Part shown: piece by piece, positions 55,661 through 64,000 of the stretch
How positions within the stretch are numbered: the first letter of the stretch is position 1
How the letters are laid out: every line of letters starts with the position of its first letter
Assembly (NCBI GenBank): GCA_001730015.1
Contig: MDLA01000195.1
Coordinates: 1 to 64,000 of the forward strand
Source of the DNA: Chromatiales bacterium (ex Bugula neritina AB1)
GTDB lineage: Bacteria > Pseudomonadota > Gammaproteobacteria > Granulosicoccales > Granulosicoccaceae
Length of the DNA stretch: 64,000 nt
Reading direction: 5' to 3'
Made by a program: the position numbers and the translations under genes
Notes under the pieces: model-generated
What the model saw: only the letters and a program-made list of their open reading frames with translations
Databases searched by the model: none
What the model was told of the DNA's origin: nothing

Positions 55661-55724
55661 CAGTGACAATGTAGAATCGAAAAGCATGACCGTAAGTCAC
55701 AACGGCAAGTGAGCGATTGTGATG

Positions 55725-55908
55725 TCTGAGGCCACCAATATGGCACACGGCTCTATCACCGGAAGAAGATAAAATCTATACTACAAATGGAGTATCCGGA
55801 GACGTTACTGTTATCGATGTGAAAACACTCAAACCGGTAAAATCGATTAAAGTCGGCCGCTACCCGTGGGGGGCTGCTATATTGCCCGATGAGTATATAC
55901 CGGGGTAA
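55725..55908 (+). pseudogene. Remnant of a YVTN beta-propeller protein (C-terminal end)
   Basis: The frame reads RPPIWHTALSPEEDKIYTTN, GVSGDVTVIDVKTLKPVKSI and KVGRYPWGAAILPDEYIPG, then a stop. This is one and a half blades of a YVTN-type propeller without any start. The rest of 55661-56131 has no recognised gene. Confidence 0.65.
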
Positions 55909-56131
55909 TCTGTTCTCTAGTGGCGAATAACCAAACGCCCCGGCCTGAATTTGTCTATTTGAATTCGTCTATTTGAATTTGTCTGTTCGAAGGTTTGAAA
56001 ATACCTCCTTTTCTACAGAATTTTCATCACCAGCACTCACGCTCCCGACACAACCAGCTAACGTCCAGCTCGCTGGCGGTGTAGACTGTCTGATCACTAC
56101 ACAGCTACACGACAACTCAGGGGAGCACCAC

Positions 56132-56986
56132 ATGTGTAAAAAACACTTCACCGGCATGATAACCGCACTGGCTCTTACGCTGTTCGGCCAGGCTTCGGCG
56201 CAGGATCGGTGGATGTCAATTCCCCCGGCTGCGAGCATGCCCGCAGCCAGCTCAACCGGTACAGCGGATGTCAACGGCATTTCAATGTATTACGCAAACT
56301 ATGGCGATGCCGCAGGAACACCCATACTGATGATCCACGGTGGGCTTGCCCATGCCGATTTGTGGGCGGCACAGGTGGCGGACCTTGCCAGCGACTATAC
56401 GGTTGTGGTTGCCGATACCCGCGGGCACGGTCGCTCCACCAATGATGGCAGCGCTTACACTTACGAATTGCTGGCCAGCGACTACATTGCGTTGCTCGAC
56501 CATTTAAAAATAGACAAGGCGCACCTGGTGGGCTGGTCTGACGGGGCCAACATTGGCTATAGCATTTCAGCCAGCGCGCCCGAGCGCCTGGCGAGTCACT
56601 TTGCCCACGCTGGCAACGTATCACTCGATGGCATAGACCCGTCGGTAGACACTAACGCGGTGTTCGGATCCTACGTTGGCATGATGGCCGGAGACTACGG
56701 CAGTATGTCGCCAGTGCCCGAAGGATTCGATGACTTCCTCAATGCGGTGGTGGCTATGTGGAGCACGGATAAGCCCGGTGGGCTCGATGAACTGGCCAAA
56801 GTTAATGTGCCAACCCTCGTGGTGCAAAGCGAGCACGACGAAGCGATTTTAATGAAGCACTCAGAGGATATTGCCAATGCGCTGCCCGGTGGTGAATTGC
56901 TTGTGCTGAAGGGCGTCAGCCATTTTGCATCACTGCAGGCACCGGATGAATACAATGCGGCTATTCGTGCTTTTTTGCGGCCGTAG
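56132..56986 (+). CDS. Exported alpha/beta hydrolase
   Basis: The ATG at 56132, after GGGGAG, gives 284 aa with a signal peptide ending near ASA-QDR. The fold has the oxyanion loop MIHGGLAHADLW, DTRGHGRST, the nucleophile elbow GWSDGANIGY (Asp in place of the usual middle Ser: G-W-S-D-G, with Ser as nucleophile) and catalytic His in GVSHFASLQ. Probably an esterase/lipase in the periplasm; substrate unknown. Confidence 0.9.
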   Translation: MCKKHFTGMITALALTLFGQASAQDRWMSIPPAASMPAASSTGTADVNGISMYYANYGDAAGTPILMIHGGLAHADLWAAQVADLASDYTVVVADTRGHGRSTNDGSAYTYELLASDYIALLDHLKIDKAHLVGWSDGANIGYSISASAPERLASHFAHAGNVSLDGIDPSVDTNAVFGSYVGMMAGDYGSMSPVPEGFDDFLNAVVAMWSTDKPGGLDELAKVNVPTLVVQSEHDEAILMKHSEDIANALPGGELLVLKGVSHFASLQAPDEYNAAIRAFLRP

Positions 56987-57225
56987 CAATATTCTTCACT
57001 CTCAAATTTTATCGGGTTCGCGGCGGTTGTAGATCGCAACCACCCTAGTCTTAAGAGCTACAACGCCGGTAGAACTTCTGCTACCGGCGGGTGTCAGAAT
57101 TTGTGTACGGTATCCCAAAGCCAAACGACGATAGTTTGCTTGCCAGCGTACAGAAATTCATCGCCATTAACGCGGCAATCCTGCGCGCAGGTGGCATTCT
57201 ATATTTCAATTCGGGGGAGAGAATA

Positions 57226-57930
57226 TTGTCTACTACAAATAAACATGCAATCGCCAGAGCCATTGCACTTGGTGTCGCGTTAAGCGGTTCTGCGCTCAGT
57301 TTCAGCACACAGGCACAAGATTCAGATATGACCTTCTTTATCACCAGTGCCGGCCCTGGTCGGGGTGGAGACCTGGGGGGTCTGGAAGGGGCGGATGGTC
57401 ACTGCGCTAAACTGGCTTCTGCTGCGGGCTCAAAACTCACTAACTGGAAGGCTTACCTAAGTGTGGGTGCGGGTGTTGATCGATCCAGTGGCAAGCCTAA
57501 AGTAGTTCCGGGTGTCAATGCACGGGATCGGATCGGTAACGGACCATGGCACAACGCTAAAGGTGTGTTGATTGCAAATAACATTGATGAGCTTCACTCC
57601 GATGCCAACGCGCTAGACAAGTCAACCGGTCTGGATGAGAACGGAAAACCAATAAAATCCCGCGGTGACAAACCAAATCAGCACGATATTCTCACTGGAT
57701 CTGATCCGCAGGGAATGTACTCAACTGCCGGCGGTGATACCAGTTGCGGTGGCTGGACCAGTAGCGATAAGGGTTCGGCTATTGTCGGCCACCATGATCG
57801 TGCGGGCCTGAGTGAAGACAGGCACATGGTATCGTGGAACTCGGCACACGGCAGTGCCGGTTGCAGCCAGGAAGCTCTGCCGAAAACCGGCGGCGCCGGA
57901 CTCTTCTACTGCTTCCACGCTGGCGAATAA
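57226..57930 (+). CDS. Secreted lectin-like protein, TTG start
   Basis: TTG at 57226 after GGGGGAGAG is taken as start because the signal peptide follows directly (residues 1-32, ending in TQAQDS). Of 234 residues the mature part has MTFFITSAGPGRGGDLGGLE, DGHCAKLA, NARDRIGNGPWHNAKGVLIA and RGDKPNQHDILTGSDPQG. Similar small secreted proteins are often labelled lectin; Cys-containing blocks near the end (TSCGGWTSS, AGLFYCFHAG) fit a C-type-lectin-like fold. Function unknown. Confidence 0.75.
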   Translation: MSTTNKHAIARAIALGVALSGSALSFSTQAQDSDMTFFITSAGPGRGGDLGGLEGADGHCAKLASAAGSKLTNWKAYLSVGAGVDRSSGKPKVVPGVNARDRIGNGPWHNAKGVLIANNIDELHSDANALDKSTGLDENGKPIKSRGDKPNQHDILTGSDPQGMYSTAGGDTSCGGWTSSDKGSAIVGHHDRAGLSEDRHMVSWNSAHGSAGCSQEALPKTGGAGLFYCFHAGE

Positions 57931-57963
57931 CGTTCTGCAACTGCGGAGTTCCATCCGCATCTC

Positions 57964-58075
57964 GACCCTGGTATTGCATAAATTTCCGGCCCGGAACCGC
58001 TGCGCTGCTTTTATAGCAGCATCTAAGGCGCTGTATAAGCTTCTGAACTCGAAATTTAATGCAACACCAGAGTCG
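57964..58075 (+). mobile_element. MITE1 copy e, internally deleted
   Basis: Both ends are present (GACCCTGGTATTGCATAAA and AATGCAACACCAGAGTC) but the central 75 bp is absent, so GGCGCTGTA runs straight into TAAGCTTCTGAA. Confidence 0.85.
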
Positions 58076-58138
58076 ATACAAACGCCGCACTGATCCGGTG
58101 TTACTTGTTACGCCGGATCCGCCGGACCAGGGGGGTTC

Positions 58139-60298
58139 CTAACGACTGCTCACACGAGAGCTTTCGATGATATCGCCCAGCACATTGGCAGCCTCGTGCA
58201 AGATGATATCCGGGAAGTTCTCCTGGTCTTCATCTGTGTTGCTGGTCGAGGCACCAAAGGCTTTTCTGAATAATTCCTCACGCTCCTCGCGGTCGGCGGC
58301 TCGCTCGAGGTTTTCCTTTTTTCTAAACGATTCCAGCAGCGATACATGGCGTTGTGCTCGCGCTACCCGTTGGGCATCGAGTTCCTCGATCAGTAAACTA
58401 AACGATTTATTATCGCGGTAACGGGATTCGTGCCGCGCCTGTACATCGGTGTAATCGGTGTTGGTGTCTGACCACTCTTTGTAGTTTGCAGCTGCGACTT
58501 CGGCCCACGGCAAGGCGTTGTCCAGACCGCGTTCGCCCTGTGCATCTGAGTCGAGCGCGGTGGGAAATAACACATCCGGCACAACACCACGGTGCTGCGT
58601 GCCTTCACCGTTTACCCGGAAAAACTGCGCTATAGTCACCTTCAACTGACCGAGCTTTCCTTCTTTATCCAGCGGCACCACACTTTGCACGGTTCCTTTG
58701 CCGAATGTTGGCTCGCCGAGCACTACACCACGACCGTAATCCTGAATTGCTGCGGCAAAAATCTCTGAGGCAGACGCACTGCCACGATCAACCAGCACCG
58801 CCAGCGGGCCGCTGTACGCTACCAGCGGGTTGGTATCTTTATCGACTTTAACCCGCCCGCTTGAATCCCTGATTTGTACAACCGGCCCGGTTTCTATAAA
58901 TATTCCGGTCAACTCTATAGCTTCTAGCAGAGAGCCGCCGCTGTTGCCACGCAGATCTACAATAATACCGTCAACACCGCGATCACCTGAGGTAAGTTCT
59001 TCCAGCAGACGCCGCACATCTCGCGTGGTACTGCGGTAATCCGGCAGCCCCTGCGCCAGTCCGGCCGTATCCAGATAGAACGTTGGCAAGTCTATTACGC
59101 CAAAACGCTGCGTTCGCCCGCCAGTTGCGGTTTCTACAACAGAGCTTTTCGCTGCCTGTTCTTCGAGTTTGATTTTATCGCGTACCAGCGTAATCAGTTT
59201 AGGCTGCGAACCCGCCGGAGCTTTGCCTGGCAGAATTTTCAGCCGCACCGTTGATCCCTTGGGCCCGCGAATCAGTGCGACTACATCGGCCAGCGGCCAG
59301 CTGACTACATCGACAATCTCTCCGTCTTCACCGTCGCCCACGCCAACAATCCGGTCTTCCGCACTCACCTGCTCGCTCATGGCAGCAGGTCCGCCAGCGA
59401 TAACGCGTTGCACCACGGTGTATTCATTTTCGGTCTGCAGTGCAGCGCCGATACCTTCGAGAGAAAGGCTCATGCGAATTTTGAAATTCTCGGAGCTGCG
59501 TGGTGAAAAATACGAGGTATGTGGCTCGACGGACAAGGTATAGGCATTAACAAAAAACTGAAAAACTTCGTTCGCGGTTAGCTGGCTGACTCGCCGCGTC
59601 ATGCGCTCGTAGCGGTCTTCGAGGGTTTTGATCAGTTTTTCTTCAGACTGCTCGGCCAGGCGCAAGTTGAGTACATCGTTTTTAACCCGTTTGCGCCAGA
59701 GTTCATCCATCACTTCCGGGGTTAGCGCCCACTGGGCATCTTCACGATTGAACACATAATTTTCATCGATGGTGAAATCAAAATCGCGCTTCAGTAACGC
59801 TTGTGCGTACCGTGCGCGCTCATCCACCCTGACGCGAAAACGCTTGAAGATTTCGAAAACCGGATCCAGTCTCGCGGAGCGCAACGCATCGTCAAGGCCA
59901 TGGCGGGCATCGTCGAATTCTCTTATGTCACTTGCCATCAGAAAGCTTCGCTGCGGATCGAGCGCCTCAAGGAATCGATCAAAAATCTGCTCTGATAATT
60001 TATCGCCAACCGGCACCCGCTTGTAATGATACCGCTGCATTAGCTGCAGAATACCCGCAGTGGCATGGCGGTGTTCTTTCGTCGGACCCAGTGACTCCAG
60101 CGCTACTTCCCGGCTGTCCGGCATTGCGGCAACACTGAACAAGGCAGTGAACACAACGATAAGCGCGCGACCGCCAAACCGACTAACCCTGCTGCGTCGC
60201 AACTGGCCTGCAGCCGACGATTGAGTATTCTTCGGGCAATGCCGGTGCGACAAGCTACGTCGGCACTGACGGCTGAACCACTGGGAGTACTGCTGCAT
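58139..60298 (-). CDS. prc: Tail-specific carboxy-terminal processing protease
   Basis: This 719-aa protein has an N-terminal hydrophobic segment at about 43-62 (export or anchor). It has the Prc N-terminal domain (FDRFLEALDPQRSFLMASDI), a PDZ domain (LSLEGIGAAL ... EDRIVGVGDG), and the S41 catalytic core with Ser in DRGSASASEIFAAAI and Lys in GEPTFGKGTVQSV. A C-terminal DUF3340-type region follows. It trims tagged or misfolded periplasmic proteins and regulates peptidoglycan hydrolases. About 45 residues before the hydrophobic segment are longer than usual; a later start is possible. Confidence 0.95.
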   Translation of the reverse strand: MQQYSQWFSRQCRRSLSHRHCPKNTQSSAAGQLRRSRVSRFGGRALIVVFTALFSVAAMPDSREVALESLGPTKEHRHATAGILQLMQRYHYKRVPVGDKLSEQIFDRFLEALDPQRSFLMASDIREFDDARHGLDDALRSARLDPVFEIFKRFRVRVDERARYAQALLKRDFDFTIDENYVFNREDAQWALTPEVMDELWRKRVKNDVLNLRLAEQSEEKLIKTLEDRYERMTRRVSQLTANEVFQFFVNAYTLSVEPHTSYFSPRSSENFKIRMSLSLEGIGAALQTENEYTVVQRVIAGGPAAMSEQVSAEDRIVGVGDGEDGEIVDVVSWPLADVVALIRGPKGSTVRLKILPGKAPAGSQPKLITLVRDKIKLEEQAAKSSVVETATGGRTQRFGVIDLPTFYLDTAGLAQGLPDYRSTTRDVRRLLEELTSGDRGVDGIIVDLRGNSGGSLLEAIELTGIFIETGPVVQIRDSSGRVKVDKDTNPLVAYSGPLAVLVDRGSASASEIFAAAIQDYGRGVVLGEPTFGKGTVQSVVPLDKEGKLGQLKVTIAQFFRVNGEGTQHRGVVPDVLFPTALDSDAQGERGLDNALPWAEVAAANYKEWSDTNTDYTDVQARHESRYRDNKSFSLLIEELDAQRVARAQRHVSLLESFRKKENLERAADREEREELFRKAFGASTSNTDEDQENFPDIILHEAANVLGDIIESSRVSSR

Positions 60299-60847
60299 TA
60301 GCTAAAATTCCTCCGCGGAATCACAGAAAAAACATTAAACAGAAAAAGTGTTGTTAGAGTAATTGTATTGCCCTGCTTCAGCTTGCGCCGCCAGTCCGCT
60401 GCTGCGTTCTGCCTGGTTGGACGCCAGCCACGCCCTATTGTTCCGTTGCAATCAAGAAGATAGACCGCTCCAGTCAAAAATGCTGGACCAGTGCACCATA
60501 TAAACAGACTGTCGCTAACCTACCGCCATTCCCATGCCATTACCGGGTGGAACAGGATTTTAGCGAGTCATACCCTATCAGGCATGCTGATTAAGGGGTT
60601 GATCGTGACGAGCTTGCAATTGAGATTATCGGCACCGTGTTGTCTGAAGCGATTGAGTCTGTAACCACCACATGTACCTGCGTTTGCGATCATGTACCGC
60701 AGAGCATGCGTGGTGCTCTAAGCAGTACGTATTCCGCCCGGATCATAATAACGAAGGGTTCAGAAAAACAAATTGGTTTCACTAACTGGTTTTACTAATT
60801 GGTTTTACCGGCGCCGCTCACAGGAAATGGTCGCTCTCTCTATCATT
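60299..60847. other. Intergenic, no gene recognised
   Basis: Upstream region of prc; no gene, RNA or known repeat recognised. Confidence 0.4.
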
Positions 60848-60906
60848 AATCAGCTTACTCAGGTTACTTTACTCAAGTTAGCGTACTCAAGTTTAGCTCA
60901 CTCAGG
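60848..60906. repeat. Short tandem repeats upstream of the AMDase-like gene
   Basis: TTACTCAGGTTAC, TTTACTCAAGTTAGC, GTACTCAAGTTTAGC and TCACTCAGGG follow each other with a period of about 15 bp, ending just before the gene at 60916. Similar near-repeats (ACTGGTTTTACTAATTGG) lie just before. Confidence 0.7.
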
Positions 60907-60915
60907 GAATCACAG

Positions 60916-61713
60916 ATGACTGGCAGCCAACGCAACGATAACTGGGGATCAGCAGCACTCTTCGGCATTTTCATTGTCGGCAACGAAGCCGTGCCGGAAG
61001 CGGAGTGGTGGGCGATGACTCCAGCGCACACCTCGGTGCACGCAGCGCGGGTAACTGCCGGTGCACCATGGGCAAGCTGGAACTCAAACCGCGACTCCGT
61101 TCAGCTGGTCGACGACTTGCAACACGGTGCTGACCAGTTCGCTAGCATGCAGCTTTCAGCCGCGGTTGTCGGCCATAGTTCCAGCAGCTTTCTGGGTGGC
61201 AAAGGCTGGGATAAAGCCATCATTGCCCGGCTTGCAGAAGTACTGGGATCGGAACTCACCATCAGCACCAATGGTTTGGATTGTCTCGCAGCACTCAAGG
61301 CATGTGGCATCCACCGACCGCTTCTGGTATTGCCACCGTGGTTCGGCCCGGGAATCGTCACCACGGGTGCGCAGTATTTCATCGACCACGGAGTCTCACC
61401 CGCAGCCACACTATCACTTGACCCGGGTTCGAAATGGCGGCACCTGGCACCGGAGTCTCGGTACCCTCAGGGTTTCGGTTTCGAACAGGAACTGGACCCG
61501 CTGTACCGGCAAATTGTCAATGCGTATGAATCACCAGCCGATGGAATACTCATTGCCGGTACCGGGTTCCGATGTGTCGCCATTATTGACAAACTGGAGG
61601 CGGAATTAGATGTGCCCGTGGTTACAGCCAATCAGGCAAGTTTGTGGCATAGCTTACGTCAATCCGGTAATACCGCAGAGGTTGCGGGCTATGGGCAGTT
61701 GTTTACGAGATAG
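60916..61713 (+). CDS. Arylmalonate decarboxylase / maleate cis-trans isomerase-fold protein
   Basis: This 265-aa protein has the Asp/Glu racemase-type two-domain fold of the AMDase/maleate isomerase group: HTSVHAARV near 38-46, GLDCLAALKACG, and VPVVTANQASLWHSLR near the end. The family's catalytic cysteines are expected at GHSSSSF (86-92) and AGTGFRC (214-220). By hand alignment both positions are non-Cys (His/Ser and Gly); a Cys occurs only at 220. So the chemistry may differ or be lost. No operon partner. Confidence 0.82.
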   Translation: MTGSQRNDNWGSAALFGIFIVGNEAVPEAEWWAMTPAHTSVHAARVTAGAPWASWNSNRDSVQLVDDLQHGADQFASMQLSAAVVGHSSSSFLGGKGWDKAIIARLAEVLGSELTISTNGLDCLAALKACGIHRPLLVLPPWFGPGIVTTGAQYFIDHGVSPAATLSLDPGSKWRHLAPESRYPQGFGFEQELDPLYRQIVNAYESPADGILIAGTGFRCVAIIDKLEAELDVPVVTANQASLWHSLRQSGNTAEVAGYGQLFTR

Positions 61714-61784
61714 TGCTCCTGCGGAGCCAAATGCTTGAGCAGGTACTGGAACGGCAAAAAAATAAACCCTGACATTGCCTTCAC

Positions 61785-62432
61785 TCAAGCACATTTGGCA
61801 TTTTGTTGGGCTTCAGAAAATTGCACTACCGGTGCCCGAACGCTGTAATTTAACTGTTTGAAATCGTCCTTGTAGAAATCAGCTACCAGATTCAAGGCCT
61901 CGTTTGTCCACTGAATTTCACTGGGTGTGCTGCGATTATCGTGTGGCAACTTCAGCGGCTCCGGTATATCAAAATGTTCTTCGAGCTTTGGAAATATATG
62001 GTGCAGCCCGTCTTCATACTTAAATACTTCCACATCGCCATCGATAAAATCAGTTTGTGGTCGCAGGTGATTATCAAACAAAAACCGATTTCGCATCGCG
62101 TTTGTCAGGTTATTTACCACCCACTGGGAGAAATTGACTCGCATGCCAATTTTCTTCAGCTGATCTTCTGTTCGATAAAAATATTCACTTTCTACCCGAT
62201 CATACGGATTACGAACAACGGTAAATATCCAGTTCCACGGCACCTGATTAAACAGGATTCTGAAATCGTTGATTTGCAAATGTTGCGGGCAGACCTTCAG
62301 CCCCGAAGATGGAATCGGGGAGTGAAATGTCATAGTCACATACTGCTTTAACATATTCTCAATACTGGTCCCTCCGGATTTTGGAATATGTATAAAGAGA
62401 ACTTTTGTACCGCCCTGCTCGAATATAGGCAA
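61785..62432 (-). CDS. Sulfotransferase family protein
   Basis: This 215-aa protein has the PAPS-binding loop as LFIHIPKSGGTSIENML near residues 12-28 and the 3'-phosphate motif VRNPYDRVESEYFYR near 75-90, as in Sulfotransfer_2 family enzymes. It would transfer sulfate from PAPS to a carbohydrate or lipid. It is a single gene; no glycosyltransferase is adjacent. Confidence 0.88.
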   Translation of the reverse strand: MPIFEQGGTKVLFIHIPKSGGTSIENMLKQYVTMTFHSPIPSSGLKVCPQHLQINDFRILFNQVPWNWIFTVVRNPYDRVESEYFYRTEDQLKKIGMRVNFSQWVVNNLTNAMRNRFLFDNHLRPQTDFIDGDVEVFKYEDGLHHIFPKLEEHFDIPEPLKLPHDNRSTPSEIQWTNEALNLVADFYKDDFKQLNYSVRAPVVQFSEAQQNAKCA

Positions 62433-62970
62433 AATTAAATCCTGATATCAATTTAACAGCGAAGTTGGTCTACTTTGTGTCACTGGAAGGTGCGGGTTAC
62501 AACTACAACGGAGCTGCGCGTTATTTGCCGGTTGTTGTGAATGAGAATGCATGGTCACAGTGAAGTCTATCTAACGATATCTGCGCCGCAAACAAATCCC
62601 CCGAACAAAGGCACTCACTGTTGCAACTCTCGCACCATATTCGTGGCGCATGGCTTATGGCCGGTGTGTGTGTTGATTTCGAGCTTGCTGAGTATTGTTG
62701 AAGCCGAAATTATAGATGCGTGACCTCGCTACACTCCGGCAAATCCACAGCGAAAAGGACCACGAGCGGCAACTTGAGCAACTACAACGTTGATATACCC
62801 GCTCCCTCCGCGATCCACCTGCCATTTCGATAGTCCGTTCAAGAAAACGCACATCAGGCAGGAATGCAATTTGCGTCTCAGGGATCTTCTCCGGATGTTG
62901 TCTACGGTCTTTGGAGATTGGCCACCGGCAATAGCAGGATCGACTCCATTGGTTAGCAACAGACGACTAT
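62433..62970. other. Intergenic, no gene recognised
   Basis: No gene, RNA or repeat recognised in this stretch. Confidence 0.4.
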
Positions 62971-63475
62971 ATGCATCATATTTTCATTGCAATGTTCATA
63001 TCCGCTTTGCTGCTATTGGCAAACGACAGCCTCTCCGATGAAACCGGAGAAGATCAATCATCCATGTCAATTTTCAGCGAAATCAAAAATGCATTTACCA
63101 GCGGGTTTACGAGCGCTTATACAAAAGAAATTAACGCTGAACATTTCAAAGGTGCGATGGTAGATGCGGTCGGAACGTGTCAACCTGTTTTGGACATTGT
63201 TTAAAAAGATAATCTCTATTTACCATACCCATCACTCGAGCTTTCCGCCGACTCTTGAGGATGCAGGTTTTAATGGTCTTACGGGACAGAAGGCTGTATC
63301 AGCAGAGATGGTTGAAGATGGATTATTGAGAATAGGGCTGGCAAAGATATTCGGCAGAAAAAAATTCATTGAGATGACTGCGCACATTGAGGATAACGAG
63401 ATTATAAATTGGGAATGTCGCTCCAACGTCTCTGCAGGTACTATGAAAGATACCTATTGCCTCCCGTGGGAATAA
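62971..63475 (+). pseudogene. Frameshifted secreted protein with pilin-like C-terminus
   Basis: The first frame (62971-63204) has a signal peptide (MHHIFIAMFISALLLLANDS) and ends in VGTCQPVLDIV-stop. The second frame (+1, to 63475) continues with KKIISIYHTHHSSFPPTLED and ends in EIINWECRSNVSAGTMKDTY-CLPWE, resembling the C-terminal disulfide loop of type IV pilin-like proteins. Skipping one T in GTTTAAAAAG at 63199-63208 joins them into about 167 residues. Either a mutation (or sequencing error) or a +1 frameshift at the TAA. Confidence 0.6.
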
Positions 63476-63561
63476 CACAGGAAATACAGGTGATAGATCA
63501 ATGGCAGTTGAAAGCAACGCAATGGGTCTTTGGATTCAATTATATGGCGTTGGCCTATCTA

Positions 63562-64000
63562 CTACACTAACTCATCGATTGTATACAGCGGTAATCCGGT
63601 GGAAGCGATTTGCTTGCTTTCGGCCTGCTGAACCAGTGACCACCATTTTTCATTATAGGGGGCTTTGTGTCCGTGGCGTTTGGCCCGTGTTACCACCTGG
63701 CCGCATATTGAAGCAATTTCGGTCCGATTTCCCCGGCTGATATCCTGCAGCATCGATGATCTATTAGGGCCTGTGACTCTGGCGGCATTGGTGGTTAATG
63801 TTGCTGCCCCGTCGAGTTCCTGTGCAGGCCACGCGCCTTCCAGTCGGGCGACATTAGCTGTTTCGATAGCCGTAGCTTCACTCAAACCTCTGGCGGCTTT
63901 GTTCTCTACCAGATAACCGTTCGGCTGCCTGAGCAGCGCAGTGAGTGGGTTGACAGCAGAATTAATAATCAGCTTTCGCCACAATACCTCATTAATAGAA
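63562..64000 (-). CDS. panE: Ketopantoate reductase, C-terminal part
   Basis: The minus strand is open to the right edge. It reads SINEVLWRKLIINSAVNPLT, then ALLRQPNGYLVENKAARGL, NRSSMLQDISRGNRTEIASI and GLPLYTIDELV-stop, the helical C-terminal domain of PanE/ApbA with the catalytic-domain Lys and Asn in WRKLIINS. The NADP-binding half lies outside the window. Known reaction: 2-dehydropantoate to pantoate in CoA synthesis; paralogues act on other 2-oxo acids. Confidence 0.88.
   Translation of the reverse strand, partial: SINEVLWRKLIINSAVNPLTALLRQPNGYLVENKAARGLSEATAIETANVARLEGAWPAQELDGAATLTTNAARVTGPNRSSMLQDISRGNRTEIASICGQVVTRAKRHGHKAPYNEKWWSLVQQAESKQIASTGLPLYTIDELV

Noticed and set aside
1..64000. 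tRNA, rRNA genes or a CRISPR array
   Set aside because: No cloverleaf, rRNA sequence or regularly spaced repeat with unique spacers was noticed on reading; a dedicated scan was not possible.

Overview
The window reads as a marine-type gammaproteobacterial chromosome segment. The gene content (hydantoinase and CaiB-type CoA-transferase catabolism, form II CoxL, betaine-binding protein, PmrA/QseB-like regulators, REP-associated transposases, thrombospondin type 3 surface protein) fits heterotrophic marine Gammaproteobacteria such as Granulosicoccus-like lineages. That placement is inference: no rRNA or other marker gene is present.

Layout. 1-4225 (minus) is the N-terminal 1408 residues of a giant secreted Ca-binding repeat protein. 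4.5-8.0 kb is a decay zone built around a REP-associated tyrosine transposase (RAYT), its REP palindromes, two degenerate copies of the transposase tail, a NfsA-type reductase, and wrecked TauE/SafE and EamA genes. 8.1-19.8 kb is one long minus-strand catabolic block: CoA-transferase, coiled-coil protein, HyuA, HyuB, N-carbamoylsarcosine-amidase-like hydrolase, sugar-type ABC importer (binding protein, double ATPase, permease) and a metallo-beta-lactamase-fold hydrolase, with a divergent HMG-CoA lyase. Together these could import and hydrolyse a cyclic amide such as an N-methylhydantoin. 21-30 kb holds a P450, an orphan betaine-binding protein, a short DnaB-like ATPase, a GFA-fold protein, a D-arginine dehydrogenase-like oxidase, an MFS transporter and a methyltransferase. 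31.2-37.2 kb is a plus-strand coxDESLM-like molybdenum hydroxylase operon (form II). 38.4-43.8 kb is a segment with a solute-binding sensor protein, histidine kinase, response regulator, IS3 remnant and a second RAYT, bounded by 140-bp direct repeats. 44-51 kb carries a large MscS channel, an IS4 wreck, and a cytochrome b561 gene divergent from a membrane protein / OmpR-type regulator / sensor kinase operon; two nearly identical inverted 15-bp boxes lie between them. 51.4-52.6 kb is a small integron-like gene-cassette cluster without a visible integrase: two attC sites, a 68-aa cassette and a PIN toxin-antitoxin cassette. 53-64 kb contains MsrB, an EamA transporter, an alpha/beta hydrolase, a lectin-like secreted protein, the Prc protease, an AMDase/maleate-isomerase-fold protein lacking the usual cysteines, a sulfotransferase, a frameshifted secreted protein and the end of panE.

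Intergenic space is full of short repeats. The commonest is a MITE-like element (here MITE1) with ends close to CTGGTGTTGCATAAAATT, present in about seven full or partial copies. A second family (MITE2) occurs alone at 30.4 kb and nested inside a MITE1 copy at 20.9 kb.
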